49,580 bases of DNA from a virus, in IMG/VR virus record IMGVR_UViG_3300032173_000010, positions 1-49,580 of that record, one strand, 5' to 3'. Position 1 is the stretch's first letter. Each line of letters opens with the position of its first letter. Below the pieces are notes generated by a model. The model ran no database searches, had not been told where the DNA came from, and saw nothing but the letters and a program-made list of their open reading frames with translations. Made by a program: the position numbers and the translations under genes. This document shows, one piece after another, positions 23,906-30,261 of this stretch.

Positions 23906-24358
23906 ATGAAAACAAAATATCATATTGATGCTCTTTCCGCTGCTGTTGCTGAAAGCGAGTCTGTTTCAGATGTACTAAGGAAACTGGATACCAAAGTTTG
24001 CGGTGGGAATCACAAGCATGTGTCCCGTGTCATAAAGAAGATGGGATTGGATACGTCTCATTTTCTTGGACAGGCTTCAAGAAAAGGAAAGACAAATGGA
24101 CTTAAAAAACATTGGAGCGAAGTCCTTGTGCTGAGAGAGTCTAGCGACAGAAGGCAAGAAGGAAAAATATTACGAAGGGCATTGATTGAATCAGGAAGAA
24201 AATACATTTGTGCTTGTTGCAACCAAGAGCCTATTTGGAGAGGCAGACCTTTGGTTCTACAAGTGCATCACAAAGATGGCAATTGGATAAATGACGTGCC
24301 AAGCAACTTGGATTTCGTTTGTCCAAACTGTCACAGTCAAGAAGATGACGCTCTGTAG
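23906..24358 (+). CDS. HNH endonuclease overlapping a tRNA gene
   Basis: 150 residues, a paralogue of the HNH protein at 22816: SVSDVLRKL, SHFLGQA, ILRRALIESGRKY, a CACC/CPNC zinc pair and LQVHHKDGNWIND, ending CPNCHSQEDDAL. The stop codon TAG lies at tRNA positions 8-10 of tRNA-Leu(TAG), so the last three codons are part of the tRNA acceptor stem. This arrangement fits insertion next to the tRNA with the end of the gene adapted to it. Promoter directly upstream; probably leaderless. Confidence 0.8.
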   Translation: MKTKYHIDALSAAVAESESVSDVLRKLDTKVCGGNHKHVSRVIKKMGLDTSHFLGQASRKGKTNGLKKHWSEVLVLRESSDRRQEGKILRRALIESGRKYICACCNQEPIWRGRPLVLQVHHKDGNWINDVPSNLDFVCPNCHSQEDDAL

Positions 24359-24422
24359 GCAATTGGCAGACCACCTTGGCTTAGAACCAGGGATGCTGTG
24401 GGTTCGAGTCCCACCGGAGCGA
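24349..24422 (+). tRNA. tRNA-Leu-like (TAG) with short variable loop
   Basis: Acceptor CGCTCTG/CGGAGCG, A73; anticodon arm CTTGG CTTAGAA CCAGG; T arm GTGGG TTCGAGT CCCAC; D stem weak. The variable region is 6 bases, not the long arm expected for leucine. The 5' end lies inside the HNH gene. Confidence 0.7.
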
Positions 24423-24423
24423 C

Positions 24424-24475
24424 TTTCCTGAAAACGCATGTTTTCCCACACAGGAAAACATGCGTTTTCAGGAAA
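24424..24475. repeat. perfect 23-bp hairpin between tRNA genes
   Basis: TTTCCTGAAAACGCATG... (24424-24446) is the exact reverse complement of 24453-24475, with loop CACACA. No T run follows. It fills nearly the whole gap between two tRNA genes. Confidence 0.9.
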
Positions 24476-24479
24476 ACTT

Positions 24480-24567
24480 GGACAGCGTTCCTTACGGTGG
24501 ACTGTAAATCCATTGGCATTAAAAAAGTAGGGTGGGTGCCGGAGCGGTTCGATTCCGTCGCTGTCCA
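24480..24567 (+). tRNA. tRNA-Tyr-like (GTA), abnormal D and variable arms
   Basis: Acceptor GGACAGC/GCTGTCC, A73; anticodon arm GTGGA CTGTAAA TCCAT; T arm GCGG TTCGATT CCGT. Only 10 bases remain for the D arm, and the variable arm is about 30 bases, closed by GGCA/TGCC. Possibly non-functional or processed in an unusual way. Confidence 0.55.
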
Positions 24568-24585
24568 CTCGGCTGTACAGCCGAG
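24568..24585. repeat. perfect 18-bp palindrome after the tRNA-Tyr-like gene
   Basis: CTCGGCTGTACAGCCGAG is its own reverse complement and starts directly after the discriminator base of the tRNA-Tyr-like gene. It lacks a T run; a tRNA processing or binding site is possible. Confidence 0.75.
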
Positions 24586-24604
24586 ACAAGATTTGGTAGA
24601 ATAT

Positions 24605-24681
24605 GCCCAGGTGATGCAACCTTCGGTAGACATCCGATACTCAAAATATCGGTTTTACGGGTTCGAGTCCCGTCCTGGGTA
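24605..24681 (+). tRNA. tRNA-Leu (CAA) with short variable loop
   Basis: Acceptor GCCCAGG/CCTGGGT (G-T end pair), A73; anticodon arm CGATA CTCAAAA TATCG; T arm ACGGG TTCGAGT CCCGT. The variable loop has five bases, so this leucine tRNA is class I in shape. Confidence 0.8.
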
Positions 24682-24696
24682 CTTTTGTTGGAGAAT

Positions 24697-25224
24697 ATGA
24701 TGGACGATAAAGTTACATCGTTGACTCGTGAACAGTGTGAGTTTGCTTGCAAGATGGTTTGCCAGTGGATGAATATTTGTGAGGACAATAAACGAAATTC
24801 AAGTTCGGCTGATGTCGGTCACTCGGCTCTCTTGCGACGAATGTTGATGGGCGGGCCGATCCATGAAAACCCGCCGCCTAAACGATACAGCTATCCTTGT
24901 TGGGCATTGGTTGAAGAAGACGAAATTGAAATCCAGAACATGCACGAATATGACATCGACATCGAAGGCATGAAAGGCACCGTGGTTGTCGATCAAGCTC
25001 GTGAATACGAATGGGTGGATAAAGAAAAGAAAATCATCAAACACACTCGGTTGGGTATTGAGTATCAGTATTCGGAACGAGAAGTTACACCGGATGCCCG
25101 GCATTTGCGGAAGGGTTTGAACCCCGAAGACCATAAATATACAGGTAAATTTTTGAAGAGACTGAATGACCCGCCGACTGGAAAAGAAGAGATTTGGACG
25201 GGTCGAGATGGAAGTGGACGCTGA
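24697..25224 (+). CDS. hypothetical protein, 175 aa
   Basis: Not recognised. 175 residues, starting at the first of two adjacent ATG codons behind GTTGGAGAAT. The N-terminal helix contains CEFACKMVCQW; the middle is acidic and beta-rich (residues 75-130), and the C-terminus is basic with short motifs (TPDARHLRKGLNPEDHKYTGKFLK broken by turns). It directly follows tRNA-Leu(CAA). No membrane segment. Confidence 0.55.
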   Translation: MMDDKVTSLTREQCEFACKMVCQWMNICEDNKRNSSSADVGHSALLRRMLMGGPIHENPPPKRYSYPCWALVEEDEIEIQNMHEYDIDIEGMKGTVVVDQAREYEWVDKEKKIIKHTRLGIEYQYSEREVTPDARHLRKGLNPEDHKYTGKFLKRLNDPPTGKEEIWTGRDGSGR

Positions 25225-25364
25225 TGTTCAGGATGAACATGAGGCTGACCCCGGTAGCGATAGGATCGCCTATGATCGGTAAGTAAAACTGTCAAGGATT
25301 CGACAGTCCACATATTTGAAAGAACAAAGCAAAAGGACTCGTATGAACATTCACGAAAGGCTGG

Positions 25365-25407
25365 GTAGCGTCTTTTAAGTGCATTCCGCACTTAGGAGAA
25401 ACGCTAC
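25365..25407 (+). promoter_or_regulatory. structured leader enclosing the ribosome-binding site
   Basis: GTAGCGT (25365-25371) pairs with ACGCTAC (25401-25407), right before the ATG, and AAGTGC/GCACTT (25377-25393) forms an inner helix. The AGGAG (25394-25398) lies in the internal loop, so folding could control translation of the 25408 gene. Confidence 0.55.
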
Positions 25408-25866
25408 ATGGCAAAGAAAAGATGGTTCTCGGCATTCCTTCGGTATCCGAGAACGACACAAGAATTAAGAGCGAACCAAGACCGAAATGATCCCTATGTC
25501 CGTGGGAAGAGACGAAATCTTCCCACGGCATACGACGATCAGTTTGTTTGCAAACAAAAATCATGGAAGTATCTCGGTCGAGATCATCAATACCGAGAAC
25601 ACGGTCACGGCTACGAGTGGCACGAATTTCACTACTCATGGCGTGATGCTGAACGGCGAATGATCGCCCGCACTATCATGGATTGGCTGGACCGGCTTGG
25701 ATGCTTCTACGAAACGATTCGTGGCGGTGGTGGCTTTCGCTGGTTCGGCCCGGAATGGTGGATCAAAGGGCATTGCCGCTGCTGTTACACACGATTGATT
25801 GTTGACACCCAATCCGAAGAGTTCGGAGATTGGTGTCCTAACCCGGACTGTTGTTTCCTTAACTAG
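25408..25866 (+). CDS. hypothetical protein with C-terminal zinc ribbon
   Basis: Not recognised as a family. 152 residues, rich in Arg, Trp, Tyr and His (HGHGYEWHEFHYSW). The C-terminus reads CRCCYTRLIVD then WCPNPDCC, a probable zinc ribbon. The 183-base region before it (25225-25407) holds no gene but a folded leader that encloses the AGGAG. Confidence 0.6.
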   Translation: MAKKRWFSAFLRYPRTTQELRANQDRNDPYVRGKRRNLPTAYDDQFVCKQKSWKYLGRDHQYREHGHGYEWHEFHYSWRDAERRMIARTIMDWLDRLGCFYETIRGGGGFRWFGPEWWIKGHCRCCYTRLIVDTQSEEFGDWCPNPDCCFLN

Positions 25867-25877
25867 AGAGAATAAAC

Positions 25878-25988
25878 ATGAACACTCACCACACGCAGAT
25901 CATCGGCTTCATCGAGCCTATTACCCAAACCCATTATGGAGGGAACGATGAAGCGGTGGCACGAGGATTACAAGATCACTCTGCGTGA
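25878..25988 (+). CDS. small ORF, 36 aa, overlapping the next gene
   Basis: A 36-residue reading frame (starting MNTHHTQIIGFIEP) preceded by TAGAGAG. Its second half overlaps the next gene in another frame, and passage of ribosomes would bring them to the GGAGGG site of that gene. It may be a leader peptide for coupling; coding status is uncertain. Confidence 0.3.
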   Translation: MNTHHTQIIGFIEPITQTHYGGNDEAVARGLQDHSA

Positions 25989-26244
25989 GTGGAAGAAACA
26001 CCACGACTCGCACATTGAAAGAAACAAAACCTGGACAAGAAATCGCATTGGAGTCAGCGCATATGTCGTTGATTGCACATGCGACGAACAGAAAGGTCGA
26101 TTCCGAAAAAAGGATGCCTTTGATTGTGGCAATAAACACTGTTATATTTGCCACAGCGACAAGTATCCTAAGCGATCAAAAACCAAACAAGAATTGGATT
26201 TTGATTTGAAATACAAAGAACAAATTGACGAATTTAATTCGTAA
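25948..26244 (+). CDS. hypothetical protein with Cys/His cluster, 98 aa
   Basis: 98 basic residues. VVDCTCDEQKGRFRKKDAFDCG followed by HCYICHSDKYPK gives five cysteines and two histidines, likely one zinc site; the pattern could be a short zinc finger that binds nucleic acid. The ATG at 25948 has a perfect GGAGGG 4 bases upstream and is preferred to the ATG at 25936. Function unknown. Confidence 0.55.
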   Translation: MKRWHEDYKITLREWKKHHDSHIERNKTWTRNRIGVSAYVVDCTCDEQKGRFRKKDAFDCGNKHCYICHSDKYPKRSKTKQELDFDLKYKEQIDEFNS

Positions 26245-26249
26245 ATCAA

Positions 26250-26273
26250 AGGTGTAGATCAACCTCTACACCT
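26250..26273. repeat. 9-bp hairpin just before tRNA-Leu
   Basis: AGGTGTAGA (26250-26258) pairs perfectly with TCTACACCT (26265-26273); no T run follows. The tRNA starts 4 bases later. Third perfect hairpin beside a tRNA gene in this window. Confidence 0.7.
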
Positions 26274-26277
26274 ACAT

Positions 26278-26357
26278 GCCGCTCTGGTGGAATTGGCAGA
26301 CACGCAACTCTCAAAAAGTTGTGCTTCGGCGTCCCGGTTCAAATCCGGGGAGCGGTA
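26278..26357 (+). tRNA. tRNA-Leu (CAA), long variable arm
   Basis: Acceptor GCCGCTC/GAGCGGT (G-T end pair), A73; D arm with AATTGGCAGA; anticodon arm CAACT CTCAAAA AGTTG; variable arm TGCTTCGGCGT; T arm CCCGG TTCAAAT CCGGG. A conventional leucine tRNA, unlike the short-armed CAA gene at 24605. Confidence 0.9.
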
Positions 26358-26449
26358 CTGTTTGTGTACTGTTTGTGTTTTGTGTTTTGTTTTCTTTTCT
26401 TTTCTTTTCTGATATCACTATATGTCAGAAACACCAAAAGGAGACAAAC

Positions 26450-26944
26450 ATGAAAAAAATATGCGTTTTGTGCAAAAATGAATTTGACGTTCAATTCAAA
26501 TTGGACGAAGTAATCAGCTACCAACCCAAAAGAACAAGATGTTATGATTGCGTGCCTTATGAAGTAAAAAACAAAGACAACAAAAGATTGTGCAAAATAT
26601 GCAAAGAATACAAAGAAAATTCTGAATTCAGCCAAAACAGCAAGTCTGGTTATTTGCATTCATATTGCAAACCTTGCGTGGTTAAAAAATCAAAAGAGCC
26701 TAGAAGAAAATTCAAGCAAAAGTGCATTGAATACAAAGGCGGCAAATGTATTTCATGTGGTTACAATAAGTGTCAAGCGGCATTAGAGTTTCATCACAGA
26801 AATCCCAAAGAAAAAGATTTTTCTTTGAGGGATATTCCCGGTAAAACAGTTTTAACAGACAAAGTGAAGAAAGAATTAGATAAGTGCGATCTTTTGTGTT
26901 CAAATTGTCACAAAGAAAAGCATTTTTTAGGAGAAATAAAGTGA
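26450..26944 (+). CDS. HNH endonuclease directly upstream of EF-Tu
   Basis: 164 residues. Three cysteine pairs ([19 protein letters not shown]) form zinc ribbons in the first half; the HNH core has [25 protein letters not shown] and [12 protein letters not shown]. The ATG has AAGGAG 7 bases upstream. Its stop overlaps the GTG start of EF-Tu (GTGA), so EF-Tu translation may be coupled to it. The 26358-26449 stretch ahead contains a pyrimidine run of TTTTC repeats. Confidence 0.8.
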   Translation: MKKICVLCKNEFDVQFKLDEVISYQPKRTRCYDCVPYEVKNKDNKRLCKICKEYKENSEFSQNSKSGYLHSYCKPCVVKKSKEPRRKFKQKCIEYKGGKCISCGYNKCQAALEFHHRNPKEKDFSLRDIPGKTVLTDKVKKELDKCDLLCSNCHKEKHFLGEIK

Positions 26945-28113
26945 AGAAGGTTCATATCAATGTCGGAACGATTGGTCACATTGACCACGGAAAGACAACT
27001 CTAACCGCTGCAATTCTTGCAGTTCAAGCGGAAAAAGGTTTCGCAAAAAGAAAAGCCTACGGCGATATCGCTAAGGGCGGTACAGTTCGTGACATTACCA
27101 AAACGGTAACGATCACTACGTCGCACGTTGAGTATGAGACGGATACCCGTCACTATGCTCACATCGACTGCCCTGGTCACGCCGACTATGTTAAGAACAT
27201 GATTACCGGGGCCGCTCAAATGGACGGCGCTGTATTGCTCGTCAATGCAGCAGACGGTCCTATGCCTCAGACGAAAGAGCATATTCTGCTCGCTCGTCAG
27301 GTGGGCGTGCCGGATATTGTCGTGTTCCTCAACAAGTGTGATCTGGTTCAGGACAAAGAACTGCTCGAACTGGTCGAGATGGAAACGAGAGACTTGCTGA
27401 CGAAGTATGGCTTCGACGGCGAGAAGACTCCCTTTATCCGTGGGGCTGCAAAGCCTGCTCTGGATAACCCTGCTGATCCCGCAGCAAGCAAGTGCATCGT
27501 AGAACTGCTGGCGGCTCTGGATTCTTACATCCCGGACCCCAGCCGTGCTATTGATCGTCCTTTCTTGATGCCTATCGAGGGTGTTCACAATATCGAAGGT
27601 CGTGGCTGCGTAGTCACGGGCAAGATCGAGCAAGGAACCATCACGGTCGGAACCAAGGTTGAAATCTTGGGCCTGGGCGACATTCTGGAATCAGTTGTCA
27701 CCAGCGTCGAAGCCTTCAACAAGCAACTGGAGTTTGGTGAAGCCGGTCAGAACGTCGGATTGCTGCTGAGAGGCATCAAAGCCGATCAGGTGGAGCGTGG
27801 ACAGGTTGTGGCACAACCACGAAGCATTAAGCCTCATATCAAGTTCAAGAGCGAAATCTACGTCTTGGGCAAGGATGAGGGTGGGCGTCACACCCCGATC
27901 TTCAACGGTTACAAGCCGCAGTTCTTCTTCCGAACCACTAACGTCACCGGCCTTGTACAAATGCCGGAAGGTATTGAGTTGGTCATGCCGGGTGAGAATA
28001 CTTGCCTGTTTATCACCCTGGATAAGCCGATTGCCATCGAAAAGGGCAGTCATTTCGCTATCCGAGAGGGTGGCATGACGGTCGGTTCCGGCGTCGTGAC
28101 GGAATTGCTGTAA
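26941..28113 (+). CDS. tuf: elongation factor Tu
   Basis: A full-length EF-Tu (390 aa; bacterial 393-396) that carries aminoacyl-tRNA to the ribosome with GTP. G motifs: GHIDHGKT (12-19), DCPGH (76-80, with the catalytic His at 80), NKCD (131-134). Domains 2 and 3 are well conserved ([35 protein letters not shown]). Switch I differs: the almost invariant RGITI is KTVTI (54-58), though the Mg-binding Thr57 (E. coli Thr61) is kept. Start GTG at 26941, AGGAG 7 bases upstream, overlapping the HNH stop. The next promoter's -35 overlaps its stop codon. It may replace or outcompete host EF-Tu during infection. Confidence 0.95.
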   Translation: MKKVHINVGTIGHIDHGKTTLTAAILAVQAEKGFAKRKAYGDIAKGGTVRDITKTVTITTSHVEYETDTRHYAHIDCPGHADYVKNMITGAAQMDGAVLLVNAADGPMPQTKEHILLARQVGVPDIVVFLNKCDLVQDKELLELVEMETRDLLTKYGFDGEKTPFIRGAAKPALDNPADPAASKCIVELLAALDSYIPDPSRAIDRPFLMPIEGVHNIEGRGCVVTGKIEQGTITVGTKVEILGLGDILESVVTSVEAFNKQLEFGEAGQNVGLLLRGIKADQVERGQVVAQPRSIKPHIKFKSEIYVLGKDEGGRHTPIFNGYKPQFFFRTTNVTGLVQMPEGIELVMPGENTCLFITLDKPIAIEKGSHFAIREGGMTVGSGVVTELL

Positions 28114-28150
28114 AGAAACGCAAAAGCGTGGTATAATCACCACGCTTTTG
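28109..28150 (+). promoter_or_regulatory. promoter embedded in a terminator hairpin
   Basis: TGTAAA (28109-28114), 17-bp spacer ending GTGG, TATAAT (28132-28137). The same bases form a 12-bp hairpin (28121-28132 with 28139-28150, loop ATAATC) whose right arm ends CTTTTG, a terminator for EF-Tu. The -10 occupies the loop. Confidence 0.7.
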
Positions 28151-28168
28151 TCGTTTTTGGAGCGAATC

Positions 28169-28441
28169 ATGGAAAAGAAGATTTTTGCCGTCGTCATTAT
28201 TGTTGCGTTTTTACTATTGGTGTTCACGATCATCCCTATACAGGAATCCAGTGATCGAACATCAATCAGTAATTGGGCGGCAACCAATAATCATGTCGTT
28301 TCCAACATAGATCGACACCATTTCGATATTGGTCCGTTCTGGTACAGCAAAAATTGCCGCATATACAAAGTCCAAGTCGAAGACGATAAAACCTTCTGGT
28401 TCCGATTTCGTTTTTGGGGAACCGACATCGAGGAACAATGA
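28169..28441 (+). CDS. small membrane-anchored protein, 90 aa
   Basis: 90 residues: a short basic start, one hydrophobic helix (IFAVVIIVAFLLLVFTIIP, residues 5-23), then a soluble domain with two cysteine-poor beta stretches ending WFRFRFWGTD. Type II membrane topology is expected. GGAG 6 bases upstream of the ATG. The stop overlaps the next start (ATGA). Function unknown. Confidence 0.55.
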   Translation: MEKKIFAVVIIVAFLLLVFTIIPIQESSDRTSISNWAATNNHVVSNIDRHHFDIGPFWYSKNCRIYKVQVEDDKTFWFRFRFWGTDIEEQ

Positions 28442-28845
28442 TGCAGTCTGCTAGAAACAAAAAGCCAATGCGAAGACCTAACCCCACGCATTTCCGAGAG
28501 ATAATGCAAGTTGACGATAGCGTTCACCAAAGATGCGTGTCGGATTATTCTTTTGGAAAATTCCAAATACGACCGGGCGAAGTCTGCATTCGGTCAAATA
28601 ACAAAGAAAACAAAGAGAATAAAAACCTGCGAGCGATACTCCTGATTCATCGGCCAACAGGTACAAGCATAGCTGGATACCTTCGGCCCAAGAGCTTCAA
28701 CCCGACCAAAAAAGAAATCAGCGAACTGCGACAGGCTTTTATCACCATGTATCTGCCGAGCCTTGAGCGTATCGCCAGACAATACCTCAGAGCTTGTATG
28801 GCACGACAATATGGACCAATTCCAAAAGGTCAGTTCGATGAGTAG
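28438..28845 (+). CDS. hypothetical protein, 135 aa
   Basis: Not recognised. 135 basic residues beginning at a double ATG that overlaps the previous stop. A beta-rich centre (LRAILLIHRPTGTSIAGYLRP in pieces) is followed by an amphipathic helix. No cysteine ligands or membrane segment. It belongs to the small-gene series following EF-Tu. Confidence 0.55.
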   Translation: MMQSARNKKPMRRPNPTHFREIMQVDDSVHQRCVSDYSFGKFQIRPGEVCIRSNNKENKENKNLRAILLIHRPTGTSIAGYLRPKSFNPTKKEISELRQAFITMYLPSLERIARQYLRACMARQYGPIPKGQFDE

Positions 28846-28857
28846 GAAAAATAACAA

Positions 28858-29019
28858 ATGAATGATTACGTTCCCTTCGCCTTCGCCGCTGGTGTTTTTG
28901 TAGGCAATTTCATTTACCATTCATGGAAAGGCGATCCAACAAAAGGGGCAATCATCGGCTTAATTGCTGCCGTTTTGGTGTTGGCGTTTTTTGGAATAAG
29001 ACATGCAATCACAGGCTGA
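28858..29019 (+). CDS. small membrane protein, 53 aa
   Basis: 53 residues with two hydrophobic helices (VPFAFAAGVFVGNFIY and AIIGLIAAVLVLAFF) joined by a short charged loop (HSWKGDPTKG). Possible hairpin membrane protein, such as a small holin-like or inner-membrane modulator; not recognised. Its end overlaps the next gene by 17 bases. Confidence 0.5.
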   Translation: MNDYVPFAFAAGVFVGNFIYHSWKGDPTKGAIIGLIAAVLVLAFFGIRHAITG

Positions 29020-29314
29020 TGACACAGAATTATTGCAAAGATTGCACAACGATGATGAATCTGTGCTGGCTGAAATTTTACACATGATGGTGCCGCCACT
29101 TTGGAAGCTAATGAGAAAGCCCGACCATCTGCCCGCAGAGGTACAAGTAACCAAAGAACAAATTCTGCCTGTTCATCAGACCACAGAAACAGAAGAAATA
29201 CTGAGCAGATCGTTGGCTAAATTGTGGCTGGCGAGAAAAAAACTCAAAATAGATTGCGACTTAGGTGCTGTGTTGTACCTTATTTTGAGAAATGAAGTCA
29301 GGCAACTCTCCTAA
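29003..29314 (+). CDS. ECF-sigma-like region 2 protein, 103 aa
   Basis: 103 residues. TELLQRLHNDDESVLAEIL followed later by EEILSRSLAKLWLARKKL and AVLYLILRNEVRQL matches the order of sigma region 2 in ECF factors (LL..L..GD..A...L, then AEd..Q..f..lW..r, then aWLy.iarN...). A 20-residue insertion separates the first two blocks. No region 4 follows; the reading frame stops there, so this would be a core-polymerase-binding fragment that cannot read a -35 box. It might redirect or inhibit host polymerase. Assignment rests on pattern only. Confidence 0.5.
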   Translation: MQSQADDTELLQRLHNDDESVLAEILHMMVPPLWKLMRKPDHLPAEVQVTKEQILPVHQTTETEEILSRSLAKLWLARKKLKIDCDLGAVLYLILRNEVRQLS

Positions 29315-29327
29315 GCAAAGGTTCTAT

Positions 29328-29609
29328 ATGGACGATCAAAGAATGAATTTGTTGGCTCTTATTCCAATCGAGGCCAAAGATCGAATTGGAATGGAGCATG
29401 TGCCATACACACCACATGCAGGTTCAGGTAGAATCCCCTGTGAAAAATGTGGGGTTGGCTGTTGGATCGGTCCTCGACAAACCACAATGAAAGTCAACAA
29501 TCCCGACATTCCAACTTTGTGCATGATTTGTGTTTTCAAAGAATGCCAAAAGCAAAAAGAATCGGGCGAAGAAGTCACGGCATCAGTAATATCTTTAGGT
29601 GGTGCGTAA
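29328..29609 (+). CDS. hypothetical protein with zinc-ribbon cysteines, 93 aa
   Basis: 93 residues from an ATG behind AAAGG. IPCEKCGVGCWIG and LCMICVFKECQ supply CxxC pairs, likely one zinc ribbon. Upstream in-frame codons overlap the sigma-like gene and are a less likely start. It ends directly at the ATG of the next gene (GCGTAAATG). Not recognised. Confidence 0.5.
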   Translation: MDDQRMNLLALIPIEAKDRIGMEHVPYTPHAGSGRIPCEKCGVGCWIGPRQTTMKVNNPDIPTLCMICVFKECQKQKESGEEVTASVISLGGA

Positions 29610-30260
29610 ATGGAACGAGATTATACTTGGAAACCAGCTTGGAGTCCCATTCTTAGAGAATGTGATGTTCACCCACACGTCGCAGCAGAACGTGCAGACT
29701 TATTTGAAGTAGCCGATGGCGGCTCAACAGAATATGAAGTCCTCAATTGGCTGCACTCAACCATTCGAGTATTGAAGCCCGACTTGGTTTTGGAAACTGG
29801 TGCCTGGGAAGGCTTCGGCACAACTGCTCTGGCTCATGCGTGCAAACTCAATGGCTTCGGCAAGGTTCATTCTCTCGAAGTCCTACCGCCCCAATGCGTT
29901 CGCTTGCAAACAGTTCTTGAAGAAGAACATTTGCTTAAATGGGCTGAAGTGCATTGCGTTGATTCGCTTGAATTCTTGCAACAATCCAATATGGTATTCG
30001 ATATTGGATTCTTTGATAGCCTGACCGAGATCAGGCCCATCGAATGCGAGATTATGCTCAACAAAGGAACGCTGCGTAAACTTGCAGTATTCCACGATAC
30101 CTCGCCATATCGGTCTGACTCCGCTCCTGATTGGACAAGCCCACAAACTCAAAGCGAATATAGAGAAAAGATTTTCGCTTTGGCCAAACATCCTCGGTGT
30201 ACCGGATATTACGATTCGCCACTATCAAGGGGATTCATGGCCTTGTTCTTGAAGGGCTAA
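29610..30260 (+). CDS. class I SAM-dependent methyltransferase-like protein
   Basis: 216 residues. LVLETGAWEGFGTTALA (about residues 55-71) is the SAM-binding motif I (E-x-G-x-x-x-G), HSLEV is motif II, then FDIGFFDSL and LAVFHDTSPY as in Methyltransf_24/O-methyltransferase-type enzymes. The substrate is unknown; its position two bases before a glycosyltransferase gene suggests glycan or surface modification. GGTGGTGCGTAA lies before the ATG. Confidence 0.65.
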   Translation: MERDYTWKPAWSPILRECDVHPHVAAERADLFEVADGGSTEYEVLNWLHSTIRVLKPDLVLETGAWEGFGTTALAHACKLNGFGKVHSLEVLPPQCVRLQTVLEEEHLLKWAEVHCVDSLEFLQQSNMVFDIGFFDSLTEIRPIECEIMLNKGTLRKLAVFHDTSPYRSDSAPDWTSPQTQSEYREKIFALAKHPRCTGYYDSPLSRGFMALFLKG

Positions 30261-30261
30261 T

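Noticed and set aside
24480-24567. Circularly permuted tRNA
   Set aside because: The acceptor strands pair in normal order at the two ends; only the D and variable arms are abnormal.
26276-26360. Protein reading over the tRNA-Leu (starts MPLWWNWQTRNSQ)
   Set aside because: It is a translation of the tRNA-Leu gene; the real HNH start is ATG 26450 with AAGGAG.
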